Assembly (NCBI GenBank): GCA_022790905.1
Contig: JAAVYC010000187.1
Location: 1 to 18,468 of the forward strand
Length of the DNA: 18,468 nucleotides
Direction: 5' to 3'
Source of the DNA: Lachnospiraceae bacterium
GTDB lineage: Bacteria; Bacillota; Clostridia; Lachnospirales; Lachnospiraceae
Made by a program: the position numbers and the translations under genes. Positions 1 through 5,846 of this stretch are shown piece after piece (the stretch's first letter is position 1; each line of letters begins with the position of its first letter). The notes beneath the pieces are model-generated. The model searched no databases. It worked only from the letters and a program-made list of their open reading frames with translations, and had not been told where the DNA came from.

Positions 1-15
1 CTTACGATTGATAAA

Positions 16-948
16 TTAGTTTCCCATCTGCGCCGCAACCTCTGCCGCAAAATCTTCGTTCTTTTTCTCAAGTCCTTCGCCTGTCTCAAAACGAACAAAT
101 TTCTTAATCTTGATATTTGCACCGTTCGCCTTTGCTACTTCATCTACGTACTTGCTGACAACCTGCTTTCCATCCTCAGCTTTTACGTAAACCTGATCTA
201 AGAGACAGATCTCTTTCAACTCTTTATTGATACGTCCCATGACCATACCATTTAAAATCTTCTCGTTTGCATCCGGCTTCTCATTTTTAGCCTGCACCAT
301 TAAGATCTCTTTTTCCTTCTCAATATAATCGCTGTCCACTTCGTCTCTGCTCGTATAGAGTGGTTTTAACGCTGCTGTTTGCATAGCCAAATTCTTTGCC
401 ATCTCTTTGATGTCATCATTAACCACATCTGTCTCAACATCCACTAAAACACCAATCTTTCCGCCTGCGTGGATATAAGAAGCAATAAAACCATTCTCTT
501 CTTTCACCTGCTCAAAACGACGAATATTCATGTTTTCACCGATTACTGCAATCTGAGCTGCCAATGCTTCACTTACTGTTTTACTTGTATCTGCTATCCA
601 TGCCTCAGCCAAAAATGCATCGATGTTTGTTGCCTCTGTTGCCAAAGCCTGTGCTGCAACTTCCGCAACATAATCCTGAAACTTCTCATTTTTCGCAACG
701 AAATCAGTCTCAGAATTTACTTCCACAACAACCGCTGCCTTTGCATCATCTGTCAATTTTGTAGCAACGATTCCCTCTGCCGCAATTCTTCCTGCTTTCT
801 TCTGAGCCGTTGCAAGACCCTTTTCACGCAGAAAATCTACGGCTGCTTCCATATCTCCATTCGTCTCTCCCAATGCTTTCTTACAATCCATCATACCTGC
901 ACCGGTCAACTCACGTAATTCTTTTACCATTGCTGCTGTAATAGCCAT
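16..948 (-). CDS. tsf: Translation elongation factor Ts (EF-Ts)
   Basis: EF-Ts is the cytosolic nucleotide exchange factor that removes GDP from EF-Tu so that it can reload with GTP. The 310-residue product starts with a UBA-like N-terminal segment (MAITAAMVKELRELTGAG) containing the conserved GMMDCKKAL run, followed by the family motif SETDFVAKN at about residues 79-87 and a full C-terminal core. The length is usual for Clostridia. I start it at the ATG of MAIT because GGAGG lies 8 nt upstream of it. The open frame continues 13 codons further upstream, but that extension covers the ribosome binding site and an intergenic hairpin, so I reject it. The gene lies 59 nt downstream of rpsB, the usual rpsB-tsf pair, with no separate promoter that I can see. 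Only 15 nt of the window remain after the stop, too little to look for a terminator. Confidence 0.98.
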   Translation of the reverse strand: MAITAAMVKELRELTGAGMMDCKKALGETNGDMEAAVDFLREKGLATAQKKAGRIAAEGIVATKLTDDAKAAVVVEVNSETDFVAKNEKFQDYVAEVAAQALATEATNIDAFLAEAWIADTSKTVSEALAAQIAVIGENMNIRRFEQVKEENGFIASYIHAGGKIGVLVDVETDVVNDDIKEMAKNLAMQTAALKPLYTSRDEVDSDYIEKEKEILMVQAKNEKPDANEKILNGMVMGRINKELKEICLLDQVYVKAEDGKQVVSKYVDEVAKANGANIKIKKFVRFETGEGLEKKNEDFAAEVAAQMGN

Positions 949-974
949 TTCTTTATCCTCCATATATACACAGT

Positions 975-1001
975 ACAGGACAGGCAAATTGTCTGTCCTG
1001 T
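975..1001 (-). other. Inverted repeat between rpsB and tsf
   Basis: Arms ACAGGACAG and CTGTCCTGT (9 bp, perfect) flank a 9-nt loop in the rpsB-tsf gap. In the transcript the stem is not followed by a run of U, so it does not look like a normal intrinsic terminator. A partial attenuator, an RNA processing site, or a stabilising 3' end for an rpsB-only message are all possible. The repeat is seen directly; the role is inference. Confidence 0.6.
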
Positions 1002-1007
1002 GAGTTT

Positions 1008-1751
1008 TTATGCTTCTACTGTCTCTTCTTCTAAGAACTCTTCCTCTGCTGCTGTATCAACCTCAATCACGCCCTGGTTTGCCTCCACAACAGCATCTGC
1101 CATTTTAGAAACAATCAATTTTACAGCACGAATTGCATCGTCATTTCCAGGAATCACATAATCCAATTCTTCCGGATCGCAGTTTGTATCACAAATACCA
1201 ATCAATGGAATTCCTAATGTATGAGCTTCCTGAACACAAATTCTCTCCTTCTTAGGATCTACCACGAAAATTGCACTCGGAAGACCTCTCATATCTTTGA
1301 TTCCACCGAGGTTTCTCTCTAATTTTTCCCATTCTTTCCTTAAAGCGATAACCTCTTTTTTCGGTAATACCTCAAACGTTCCATCTTCTTCCATGGCTTC
1401 AATTGCTTTTAATCTCTCAATACGACTCTGAATGGTTTTATAATTCGTCAACATTCCGCCTAACCATCTCTCATTTACATAGAACATTCCGCATCTCTCA
1501 GCTTCTGTCTTAATCGCATCCTGAGCCTGTTTTTTCGTTCCCACAAAAAGAACAGAACCACCATCTGCCACAATATCGGACACTGCCTGATAAGCATCAT
1601 CTACCATACCTACTGATTTCTGCAAATCAATAATATAGATACCATTTCTCTCCGTATAGATATAAGGAGCCATTTTCGGGTTCCATCTTCTAGTCTGATG
1701 TCCAAAATGAACACCCGCTTCTAACAACTGTTTCATCGAAATAACACTCAT
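1008..1751 (-). CDS. rpsB: 30S ribosomal protein S2
   Basis: S2 is a structural protein of the small ribosomal subunit, joined late in assembly near the head-body junction. The 247-residue product has the S2 hallmarks: MKQLLEAGVHFGHQTRRWNP near the N terminus, then FVGTKKQAQ, NERWLGGMLTN, and in the C-terminal half GLPSAIFVVDP and DTNCDPEELDYVIPGNDD. It ends in an acidic tail. I start it at MSVISMKQ because GGAGG lies 8 nt upstream. A start five codons earlier would sit on the ribosome binding site itself. A sigma-A-like promoter about 100 nt upstream gives the gene its own transcription, although it also follows the motility operon with no terminator that I can recognise. The same neighbourhood (motility operon, then rpsB-tsf) is known in Bacillus subtilis. 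Confidence 0.98.
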   Translation of the reverse strand: MSVISMKQLLEAGVHFGHQTRRWNPKMAPYIYTERNGIYIIDLQKSVGMVDDAYQAVSDIVADGGSVLFVGTKKQAQDAIKTEAERCGMFYVNERWLGGMLTNYKTIQSRIERLKAIEAMEEDGTFEVLPKKEVIALRKEWEKLERNLGGIKDMRGLPSAIFVVDPKKERICVQEAHTLGIPLIGICDTNCDPEELDYVIPGNDDAIRAVKLIVSKMADAVVEANQGVIEVDTAAEEEFLEEETVEA

Positions 1752-1855
1752 TTTTCTTACCTCCATTGGTTGTGTGCTTCCATGTACTTCCTCCTAAAAA
1801 ACCACCTCTTGGCACCAATTTTTTAATCCGTACATGTGTTTACTAAATTTGACCT
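1752..1855 (-). promoter_or_regulatory. rpsB 5' leader with two interleaved complementary segments
   Basis: The predicted leader of about 100 nt contains CATGTAC (1830-1836), complementary to GTACATG (1781-1787), which covers the start codon of the short leader ORF. It also contains ATTGGT (1814-1819), complementary to ACCAAT (1765-1770), which touches the rpsB ribosome binding site. The two helices are interleaved, so they would form a pseudoknot or compete. Ribosomal protein genes are often controlled by their product binding such leaders; whether S2 does so here is inference. Both helices are short and could be chance. Confidence 0.35.
1757..1783 (-). CDS. Candidate leader peptide MEAHNQWR upstream of rpsB
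   Basis: Eight codons and a TAA stop follow a near-ideal AGGAGG (1790-1795) with a 6-nt spacer to the ATG. The stop codon directly abuts, and partly lies in, the GGAGGTAAG ribosome binding region of rpsB. A ribosome that finishes this ORF would therefore stand on the rpsB initiation site. The frame differs from rpsB. I know of no described peptide like it. The ORF and its ribosome binding site are seen; translation and coupling to rpsB are inference. It could also be a chance ORF in the leader. Confidence 0.4.
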   Translation of the reverse strand: MEAHNQWR

Positions 1856-1860
1856 CAAAA

Positions 1861-1889
1861 ATTATATCATACCTTTCACTTATTGACAA
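1861..1889 (-). promoter_or_regulatory. Sigma-A type promoter for rpsB-tsf
   Basis: Reading the minus strand, TTGTCA (1884-1889) and TATAAT (1861-1866) are separated by exactly 17 nt. This matches the vegetative consensus TTGACA-N17-TATAAT at 11 of 12 positions. It lies just after the stop codon of the MltG-like gene and would start transcription near 1854, giving an rpsB leader of about 100 nt. It would keep rpsB-tsf expressed when the motility operon is off. Confidence 0.85.
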
Positions 1890-1894
1890 GTCTT

Positions 1895-2401
1895 TCATCT
1901 ATTTTCCTGTTTTGTAGTCAAAATTTTTGCAATATCCTCATACGTTGATCCTTCTGGTATCGTAAACGTTCCCGGCTGAATAAAATTATCATAATCGGAA
2001 TCTGTGATAAACTGATTAAATTCGCTCTCATTGGTTATGAGACCGGCATCAAAAAGCTTTTTTGAAATGGTATCCGAATACTCTCCTGGCAAAACATCAA
2101 ACTCCACTTGTTTTACCGTCTGAGGAGACTCTGAATTATTTTCTTTTGCCTTTTTTGTCTCCTGACTTTTCGAAGAATCCTGAGCTTTCTTTTTTTCCTG
2201 GTTTTCCTTCTGCTCCTTCTCTAACTCATCCAGAGTCTTTGGCTCTGCATCCTCCATAACCATTCCAAGTTCCCTAGCTCTTACCATTATTTCTTCGTCC
2301 GAAAATAGATCTTTTCTATTCACATACATTCCGATCATAAAAATAATAGATGTCAAAAAAATTCCGATTCCCAGACCTCTCAAATAATATTTTAATTTCA
2401 C
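1895..2401 (-). CDS. Membrane-anchored MltG/YceG-like protein without catalytic domain
   Basis: The 168-residue product has one N-terminal membrane helix (about residues 8-28), a charged linker rich in E, K, Q and S (about 55-98), and a C-terminal domain (about 99-163). That domain has the pattern of the LysM-like N-terminal part of MltG, with DVLPGEYSDTISKKLFDAGLI, then PGTFTIPEGSTYEDIAKIL. MltG proper is a membrane murein transglycosylase that cleaves growing glycan strands; its catalytic domain is absent here, so enzymatic activity is not expected. A peptidoglycan-binding or scaffold role outside the membrane is plausible. The start is GTG: it overlaps the previous gene's TGA in GTGA and has GAGGGG 8 nt upstream. 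It is the last gene before the rpsB promoter. Link to the MltG family is from motif memory; function is unknown. Confidence 0.75.
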   Translation of the reverse strand: MKLKYYLRGLGIGIFLTSIIFMIGMYVNRKDLFSDEEIMVRARELGMVMEDAEPKTLDELEKEQKENQEKKKAQDSSKSQETKKAKENNSESPQTVKQVEFDVLPGEYSDTISKKLFDAGLITNESEFNQFITDSDYDNFIQPGTFTIPEGSTYEDIAKILTTKQENR

Positions 2402-3177
2402 TCTGATAACCCCTCTTTTTGATGTAATCCTATCACCAGTTTTACAACTCCAAGTCCAATCTCAAGTTCTTTCGCAATTTCAACCTCGCCCATTCCCTGC
2501 TTATAAAGTTCAAGAATCTTTTCATTCGTATTCATCTTTTTCTTCTCTTCTACTATTTCTTCTTCAGCATCAGATTCTTCTTCAGGGGTTTCTTCTTCCT
2601 TTTCTGCTGGAATTTCCTCTGTCTCTTGCAGTGCTTCCTGCGCCACTTCTTCTTCCTTTTGAACCACATCTGTTACTAATGGCTGGGATTCCACATATTT
2701 TTTTTCTTCCTTTTTCTCTTCTTTTTCCTCTGTTTTTTCTGGAATTTCAACAATTGGCTCTTCAGCAATTGCCGTTTTCATTTTTTCCATTCGCTCTTGC
2801 AATGCATTAGAAAAGTCAATCACTTCTTTATGCTTATCCCCCAACATCGTATAGAGAAACATAATCTCATTATGACTCTTATTTATCGCTTCCATCACCG
2901 TATCCGAATACTCACTAATCGCCATAATTTTCTCATTCGTCTCCCGATCACTCTCCCGATCCAATTTTGCAAGAATTTCTTCTAATTCTACTTCTAACTG
3001 TTCTTGCACTTTGTCATGAGAAGCCGCAATCTCTTTATCCACAATATGGGCAATTTCCGCTTGGCTTAATTCCGCAATTTTATCCAATTCATTTGGAGAC
3101 AATTTCTCTGCTACAAAAAAACTGCCTACCATCAATACTAATCCCGCTACAATTAGACATATTTCTATCGCTGCCAT
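2398..3177 (-). CDS. DUF6115-like membrane-anchored protein, positional counterpart of SwrB
   Basis: The 259-residue product has an N-terminal membrane helix (about 5-22), a long helical, coiled-coil-like region (about 28-140), a linker very rich in E and K (about 141-215), and a C-terminal HTH-like segment (about 217-255, ILELYKQGMGEVEIAKEL). I recognise the layout as DUF6115. It stands two genes after the sigma factor and two before rpsB. In Bacillus subtilis the gene between sigD and rpsB is swrB, a single-pass membrane protein that promotes flagellar basal body and export activation, so a similar role is a reasonable inference from position and architecture, not from clear sequence identity. 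The HTH need not bind DNA. I start at MAAIE (AGGAG 6 nt upstream), not at the ATG nine codons earlier, which has only a poor ribosome binding site. Confidence 0.85.
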   Translation of the reverse strand: MAAIEICLIVAGLVLMVGSFFVAEKLSPNELDKIAELSQAEIAHIVDKEIAASHDKVQEQLEVELEEILAKLDRESDRETNEKIMAISEYSDTVMEAINKSHNEIMFLYTMLGDKHKEVIDFSNALQERMEKMKTAIAEEPIVEIPEKTEEKEEKKEEKKYVESQPLVTDVVQKEEEVAQEALQETEEIPAEKEEETPEEESDAEEEIVEEKKKMNTNEKILELYKQGMGEVEIAKELEIGLGVVKLVIGLHQKEGLSE

Positions 3178-3187
3178 ATATCGCTCC

Positions 3188-3499
3188 TTATACTTTGATA
3201 TCAAATCCGCCCTGAGTTGATTTTTGCATCACTTTTCCATCTGATTTGACACCTTTTTTCTTCTTTGCGCCATTCTTACTGTACTTATTTTTCCCCTCTT
3301 CTCTGGCATCAAAATGATCGCTGTTATTTTCTGCATCATCTGCATGGCGAACCTGGGAAGCCTGTTGAAATTCCTGCTTTCTAATTTCAACTTGTATATT
3401 TTGCTGCTCCACTGTCGGTTTCGCATCCTGCTGATGTTTCATCATACCAACATCATCTGTCCTTTGAATTGTCGCAAAATCCACTGGCCTTATTGTCAT
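3188..3499 (-). CDS. Small hydrophilic protein of unknown function after the sigma gene
   Basis: The 103-residue product is soluble and polar, with no signal peptide or membrane helix. It begins MTIRPVDFATIQRTDDVG, is rich in Q, K, D and N in the middle, has a basic lysine cluster (KKKKG, about 78-82) and ends GGFDIKV. It looks largely disordered. The ATG has a strong GGAGGG ribosome binding site, and the gene fits closely between the sigma factor and the DUF6115-like gene, with a 10-nt gap to the latter. This supports a real gene. I recall similar short proteins beside the sigma gene in Lachnospiraceae, but no function. An anti-sigma factor of the FlgM type was considered; I see no FlgM motif. 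Confidence 0.8.
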   Translation of the reverse strand: MTIRPVDFATIQRTDDVGMMKHQQDAKPTVEQQNIQVEIRKQEFQQASQVRHADDAENNSDHFDAREEGKNKYSKNGAKKKKGVKSDGKVMQKSTQGGFDIKV

Positions 3500-3526
3500 A
3501 TCTTTCCCTCCTCCCTCTTCATTTAT

Positions 3527-4291
3527 TTATTCCGTTAATATATCCATATAGGATCCCATTTTCTTTTTCATTTTCTGCAACGCTTTTGTATGAAGCTGCG
3601 AAACTCTGGATTCTGACACCTCCAACACCTTACTGATTTCCTTTAAAGTCAAATCCTCATAGTAATACAGTTGAATTACTTTCTTTTCTTTTTCTGTCAA
3701 TAAGTCCAGTGCTTCTCCCAATATCTTTTTTAACTCTTCTTCCTCTAAAACATCCTCTGGCTGTGCAAAATGAGAATTTCCTCTCGCATCCATAACCGGT
3801 TCCGAACCAGACTCTACAAATTCATTTAAGGAAACAACGTTTGTCACTTTCAGCTGAGACTGCCAGTTTAACAGCTCTTCACTGCTTACACCTAATTCCT
3901 TGGCTAACATTTCTTCTGTCGGACTCTGCCCTGTCTTTGCTTCTAATGTCTTGATTGCCTCATCAATCTTTTTCTGTTTCTGGCGAACAGTTCTTGGAAT
4001 CCAGTCCATTTTGCGTATCTGATCTAGGATGGAGCCTCGAATTCTCAGACTCGCATAAGTCTCGAACTTTACATCTTTCTCCATATCAAATTTATCAATT
4101 GCATCAATCAATCCAAAAATACCATAGCTTACCAGATCATCATACTCTACATTTCCACCTAAGTACATACTCAATCTGCCCGCCACAATTTTGACAAGCG
4201 GGGCATATTCTATAATAATTTGTTCCCGCATCTCTACCGTTGGATTTTTTATATATTTTTCCCAAATCTTCTGTCTGTCGACTGCTTTCAT
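3527..4291 (-). CDS. fliA: RNA polymerase sigma factor of the FliA/WhiG/SigD family
   Basis: This is the sigma-28 class factor that directs RNA polymerase to late flagellar and chemotaxis promoters. Region 2 holds EYDDLVSYGIFGLIDAIDKF and YASLRIRGSILDQIRK, followed by the class hallmark DWIPRTVRQK. Region 3 contains the SPTEEMLAKELGVS stretch. Region 4 is LTEKEKKVIQLYYYEDLTLKEIS with the helix-turn-helix SESRVSQLHTKAL. The length of 254 residues is usual. I chose the ATG of MKAVDRQ, with GGGGGC about 4 nt upstream. A GTG four codons earlier is possible but has no ribosome binding site. The gene follows the acidic membrane gene closely. Placing the sigma gene late in a long operon is known in Bacillus subtilis, where it makes sigma level sensitive to transcript completion; whether that holds here is inference. 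Confidence 0.95.
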   Translation of the reverse strand: MKAVDRQKIWEKYIKNPTVEMREQIIIEYAPLVKIVAGRLSMYLGGNVEYDDLVSYGIFGLIDAIDKFDMEKDVKFETYASLRIRGSILDQIRKMDWIPRTVRQKQKKIDEAIKTLEAKTGQSPTEEMLAKELGVSSEELLNWQSQLKVTNVVSLNEFVESGSEPVMDARGNSHFAQPEDVLEEEELKKILGEALDLLTEKEKKVIQLYYYEDLTLKEISKVLEVSESRVSQLHTKALQKMKKKMGSYMDILTE

Positions 4292-4309
4292 AAAAGCCCC
4301 CACACTAAA

Positions 4310-4624
4310 CTAGCTTTCCAAATCTTCTTCTTGCTCTTCCTCAGATATCTCAGATATCTCCTCACTCTCATCCTCTTCATCATCCGATTGTTCTTCTGAT
4401 ACGCCCTCTTCCTCTTCTTTTGCCTCTTCCTCTTCTTCTGATTCCTCTTTAAAATTTCGATCTAAAACAATTTTAATCGCAAAACCAAACATATAAAAGA
4501 TAATCAGAACCGTCAAAAGTGACTTTGTAAAAGAACTCAATTCCATATGTGTATAAATTGCTATCACACAAGTTGCAAATCCTGCAGTCAACATCACAAC
4601 TGCGGGAATTGATTTTGTATTCAT
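4310..4624 (-). CDS. Small two-helix membrane protein with extreme acidic tail
   Basis: The 104-residue product has two predicted membrane helices (about 7-25 and 34-54) joined by a short loop (HMELSSFTKS), a basic patch (KIVLDRNFK), then about 45 residues made almost entirely of E, D and S. By the positive-inside rule both ends should face the cytoplasm, placing the acidic tail inside. The ATG has AGGAG 6 nt upstream, and the gene lies 20 nt after cheD and just before the sigma gene, so it is expressed with the motility operon. I know no characterised family for it. An electrostatic docking role for the tail is only speculation. Bacillus subtilis has no gene at this position. Confidence 0.8.
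   Translation of the reverse strand: MNTKSIPAVVMLTAGFATCVIAIYTHMELSSFTKSLLTVLIIFYMFGFAIKIVLDRNFKEESEEEEEAKEEEEGVSEEQSDDEEDESEEISEISEEEQEEDLES
4341..4358. repeat. 9-bp tandem duplication in the acidic tail
   Basis: TCAGATATC occurs twice head to tail, each copy holding a GATATC palindrome. It encodes the repeated EIS in the acidic tail of the small membrane protein. Being a multiple of three it keeps the frame, and it suggests the tail can lengthen or shorten by slippage. Confidence 0.6.
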
Positions 4625-4644
4625 TCTATACTCCTTATACCTGT

Positions 4645-5130
4645 CTAAATAACTTTGTTCGCTTTTCCTACGGATTTAATCAAAAAATCGCCATTATTAC
4701 AATCCAAGACAACCGTTCGTCCATAATTCAGCCCTGTATCTTCCGCTATGAGACGAATCCCCAACTGTCTCAGTTTCTTTTTTGATGCCTCCGCATTCTT
4801 TGCTCCGATATTTCCTACCCCAGATAATCCGCTTACTTCAAACATCCTCGCTCCACCAGCAATTTTTGCCACAAGCCTGTTCTTCGATGCTCCCGCCGCC
4901 GTCACCCTTTTGATCAATTCCTCTATTCCCGTATCTGCAAATTTTGCGATATTGGAATTATTCTTCATCCTTGTACTATCCGGTAACATCACATGCGCTA
5001 GACCACCAACTTTTGTCACTGGGTCATATACCGCGATACCTATGCATGAACCGAGTCCTAAAGTAGTAATAGAATTTGGGGCCTTGCAAACGTTCAAATC
5101 TGCCATTCCGACTTTAATCGTTGCTCCCAT
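4645..5130 (-). CDS. cheD: Chemoreceptor glutamine deamidase CheD
   Basis: CheD deamidates selected glutamines of chemoreceptors to glutamate and also binds CheC, raising its phosphatase activity. The 161-residue product has the catalytic cysteine (C29) in LGLGSCIGIAVYD and the histidine (H46) in GGLAHVMLP, followed by ARMFEVSGLSGVGNIGAKNA and GLNYGRTVVLDCNNGDF. All key elements are present and the length is usual. The ATG has AGGAG 8 nt upstream. It follows cheC by 28 nt, and the pair is a functional unit in Bacillus and Thermotoga: CheY-P draws CheD to CheC, which links the motor signal to receptor adaptation. Confidence 0.97.
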   Translation of the reverse strand: MGATIKVGMADLNVCKAPNSITTLGLGSCIGIAVYDPVTKVGGLAHVMLPDSTRMKNNSNIAKFADTGIEELIKRVTAAGASKNRLVAKIAGGARMFEVSGLSGVGNIGAKNAEASKKKLRQLGIRLIAEDTGLNYGRTVVLDCNNGDFLIKSVGKANKVI

Positions 5131-5158
5131 ATATTACTCTCCTTACCATATTATATTA

Positions 5159-5779
5159 CTAAATTGTAATTCCAAGTGATTCTAATATTTTATCATAAGA
5201 ATCCAGTTCCGGTAAAAGGATAAAATATCCTTCTATCATCACATCATCCCCGAATTCCGTCTCAATTAAAAGCGCATTATCTCCATACTGTCCAAACATA
5301 CAAGCAGGTACACTTAAAATTGCCGCGGCCATATCAATTGCCACATAAGGCACCGTCGGCGATATTGTGAGATTTGTCATCCCTGATAAAGCTGACAGAT
5401 AAGAACCGGCAATAATATTTCCAATTTCTTTAATTGCTGACAAATCCATCTCCGTGAATTTTTCTCTATATTCCGGATCACGTCCCATCAAACGATTGAC
5501 TAGATAATAGGCAGAGTCCATTTTCAGCAAAAACATCATACTACCCTCTACATCATTTTCCAATCCCAAATAAATTCCCACGATTGTCTCTTCTTCTTCC
5601 GAAATTGCAGAACCAAACTCCTGAAAAGATAACAACTCTACTTTCGGAACATTCATGTTGAGACGCAAATCCAACATACTCGCGATTGCTGTTGTTGCGT
5701 TTCCCGCACCAATATTTCCGATCTCTTTCAGGATATCCATGTATAACTCATTGACTTCTTCAAAACTGAATTTTCCCAT
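5159..5779 (-). CDS. cheC: CheY-P phosphatase CheC
   Basis: CheC dephosphorylates CheY-P and partners with CheD in adaptation. The 206-residue product carries both family active-site motifs of the form D/S-x3-E-x2-N: D15-E19-N22 in DILKEIGNIGAGNA and S114-E118-N121 in SAIKEIGNIIAG. Both halves are thus expected to be catalytically competent. I start at MGKFSFEEVNELY, which has AGGAG 5 nt upstream; the frame is open nine codons further, through the ribosome binding site, so I reject that extension. A strong inverted repeat lies in the gap to cheW. It is distinguished from FliY by lacking the SpoA/FliN C-terminal domain. Confidence 0.96.
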   Translation of the reverse strand: MGKFSFEEVNELYMDILKEIGNIGAGNATTAIASMLDLRLNMNVPKVELLSFQEFGSAISEEEETIVGIYLGLENDVEGSMMFLLKMDSAYYLVNRLMGRDPEYREKFTEMDLSAIKEIGNIIAGSYLSALSGMTNLTISPTVPYVAIDMAAAILSVPACMFGQYGDNALLIETEFGDDVMIEGYFILLPELDSYDKILESLGITI

Positions 5780-5807
5780 GTTGTCTCCTGTCCTTTCCAT
5801 GTACAAA

Positions 5808-5840
5808 GATTGGATATAATGCCCTGCACCATATCCAATC
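5808..5840 (-). other. Inverted repeat between cheW and cheC
   Basis: Arms GATTGGATAT and ATATCCAATC (10 bp, perfect) flank a 13-nt loop inside the 67-nt gap after cheW. In the transcript only a short U run (UUU) follows, so this is at most a weak terminator. It may lower cheC-cheD and downstream sigma expression, or mark an RNase cleavage point. The repeat is seen; the role is inference. Confidence 0.65.
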
Positions 5841-5846
5841 CCACTT

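Noticed and set aside
469..918. Plus-strand open frame opposite tsf, and similar plus-strand frames opposite flhA, cheA, fliO and others
   Set aside because: They lie antisense to well-recognised proteins, have odd compositions (rich in C, H, S and L) and have no convincing ribosome binding site or family resemblance. They follow from the codon use of the minus-strand genes.
949..987. Thirteen-codon N-terminal extension of EF-Ts
   Set aside because: It runs through the GGAGG ribosome binding site and into the intergenic hairpin, and EF-Ts proteins normally begin at the MAIT-type start.
3229..3426. Alternative minus-strand frame inside the small unknown gene after sigma
   Set aside because: It has no good ribosome binding site, and the longer frame at 3188-3499 has a strong GGAGGG site and fits the operon spacing.
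5808..5840. Calling the cheW-cheC inverted repeat an intrinsic terminator
   Set aside because: The stem is AT-rich in part and only three U residues follow, so I list it as an inverted repeat of unknown role.
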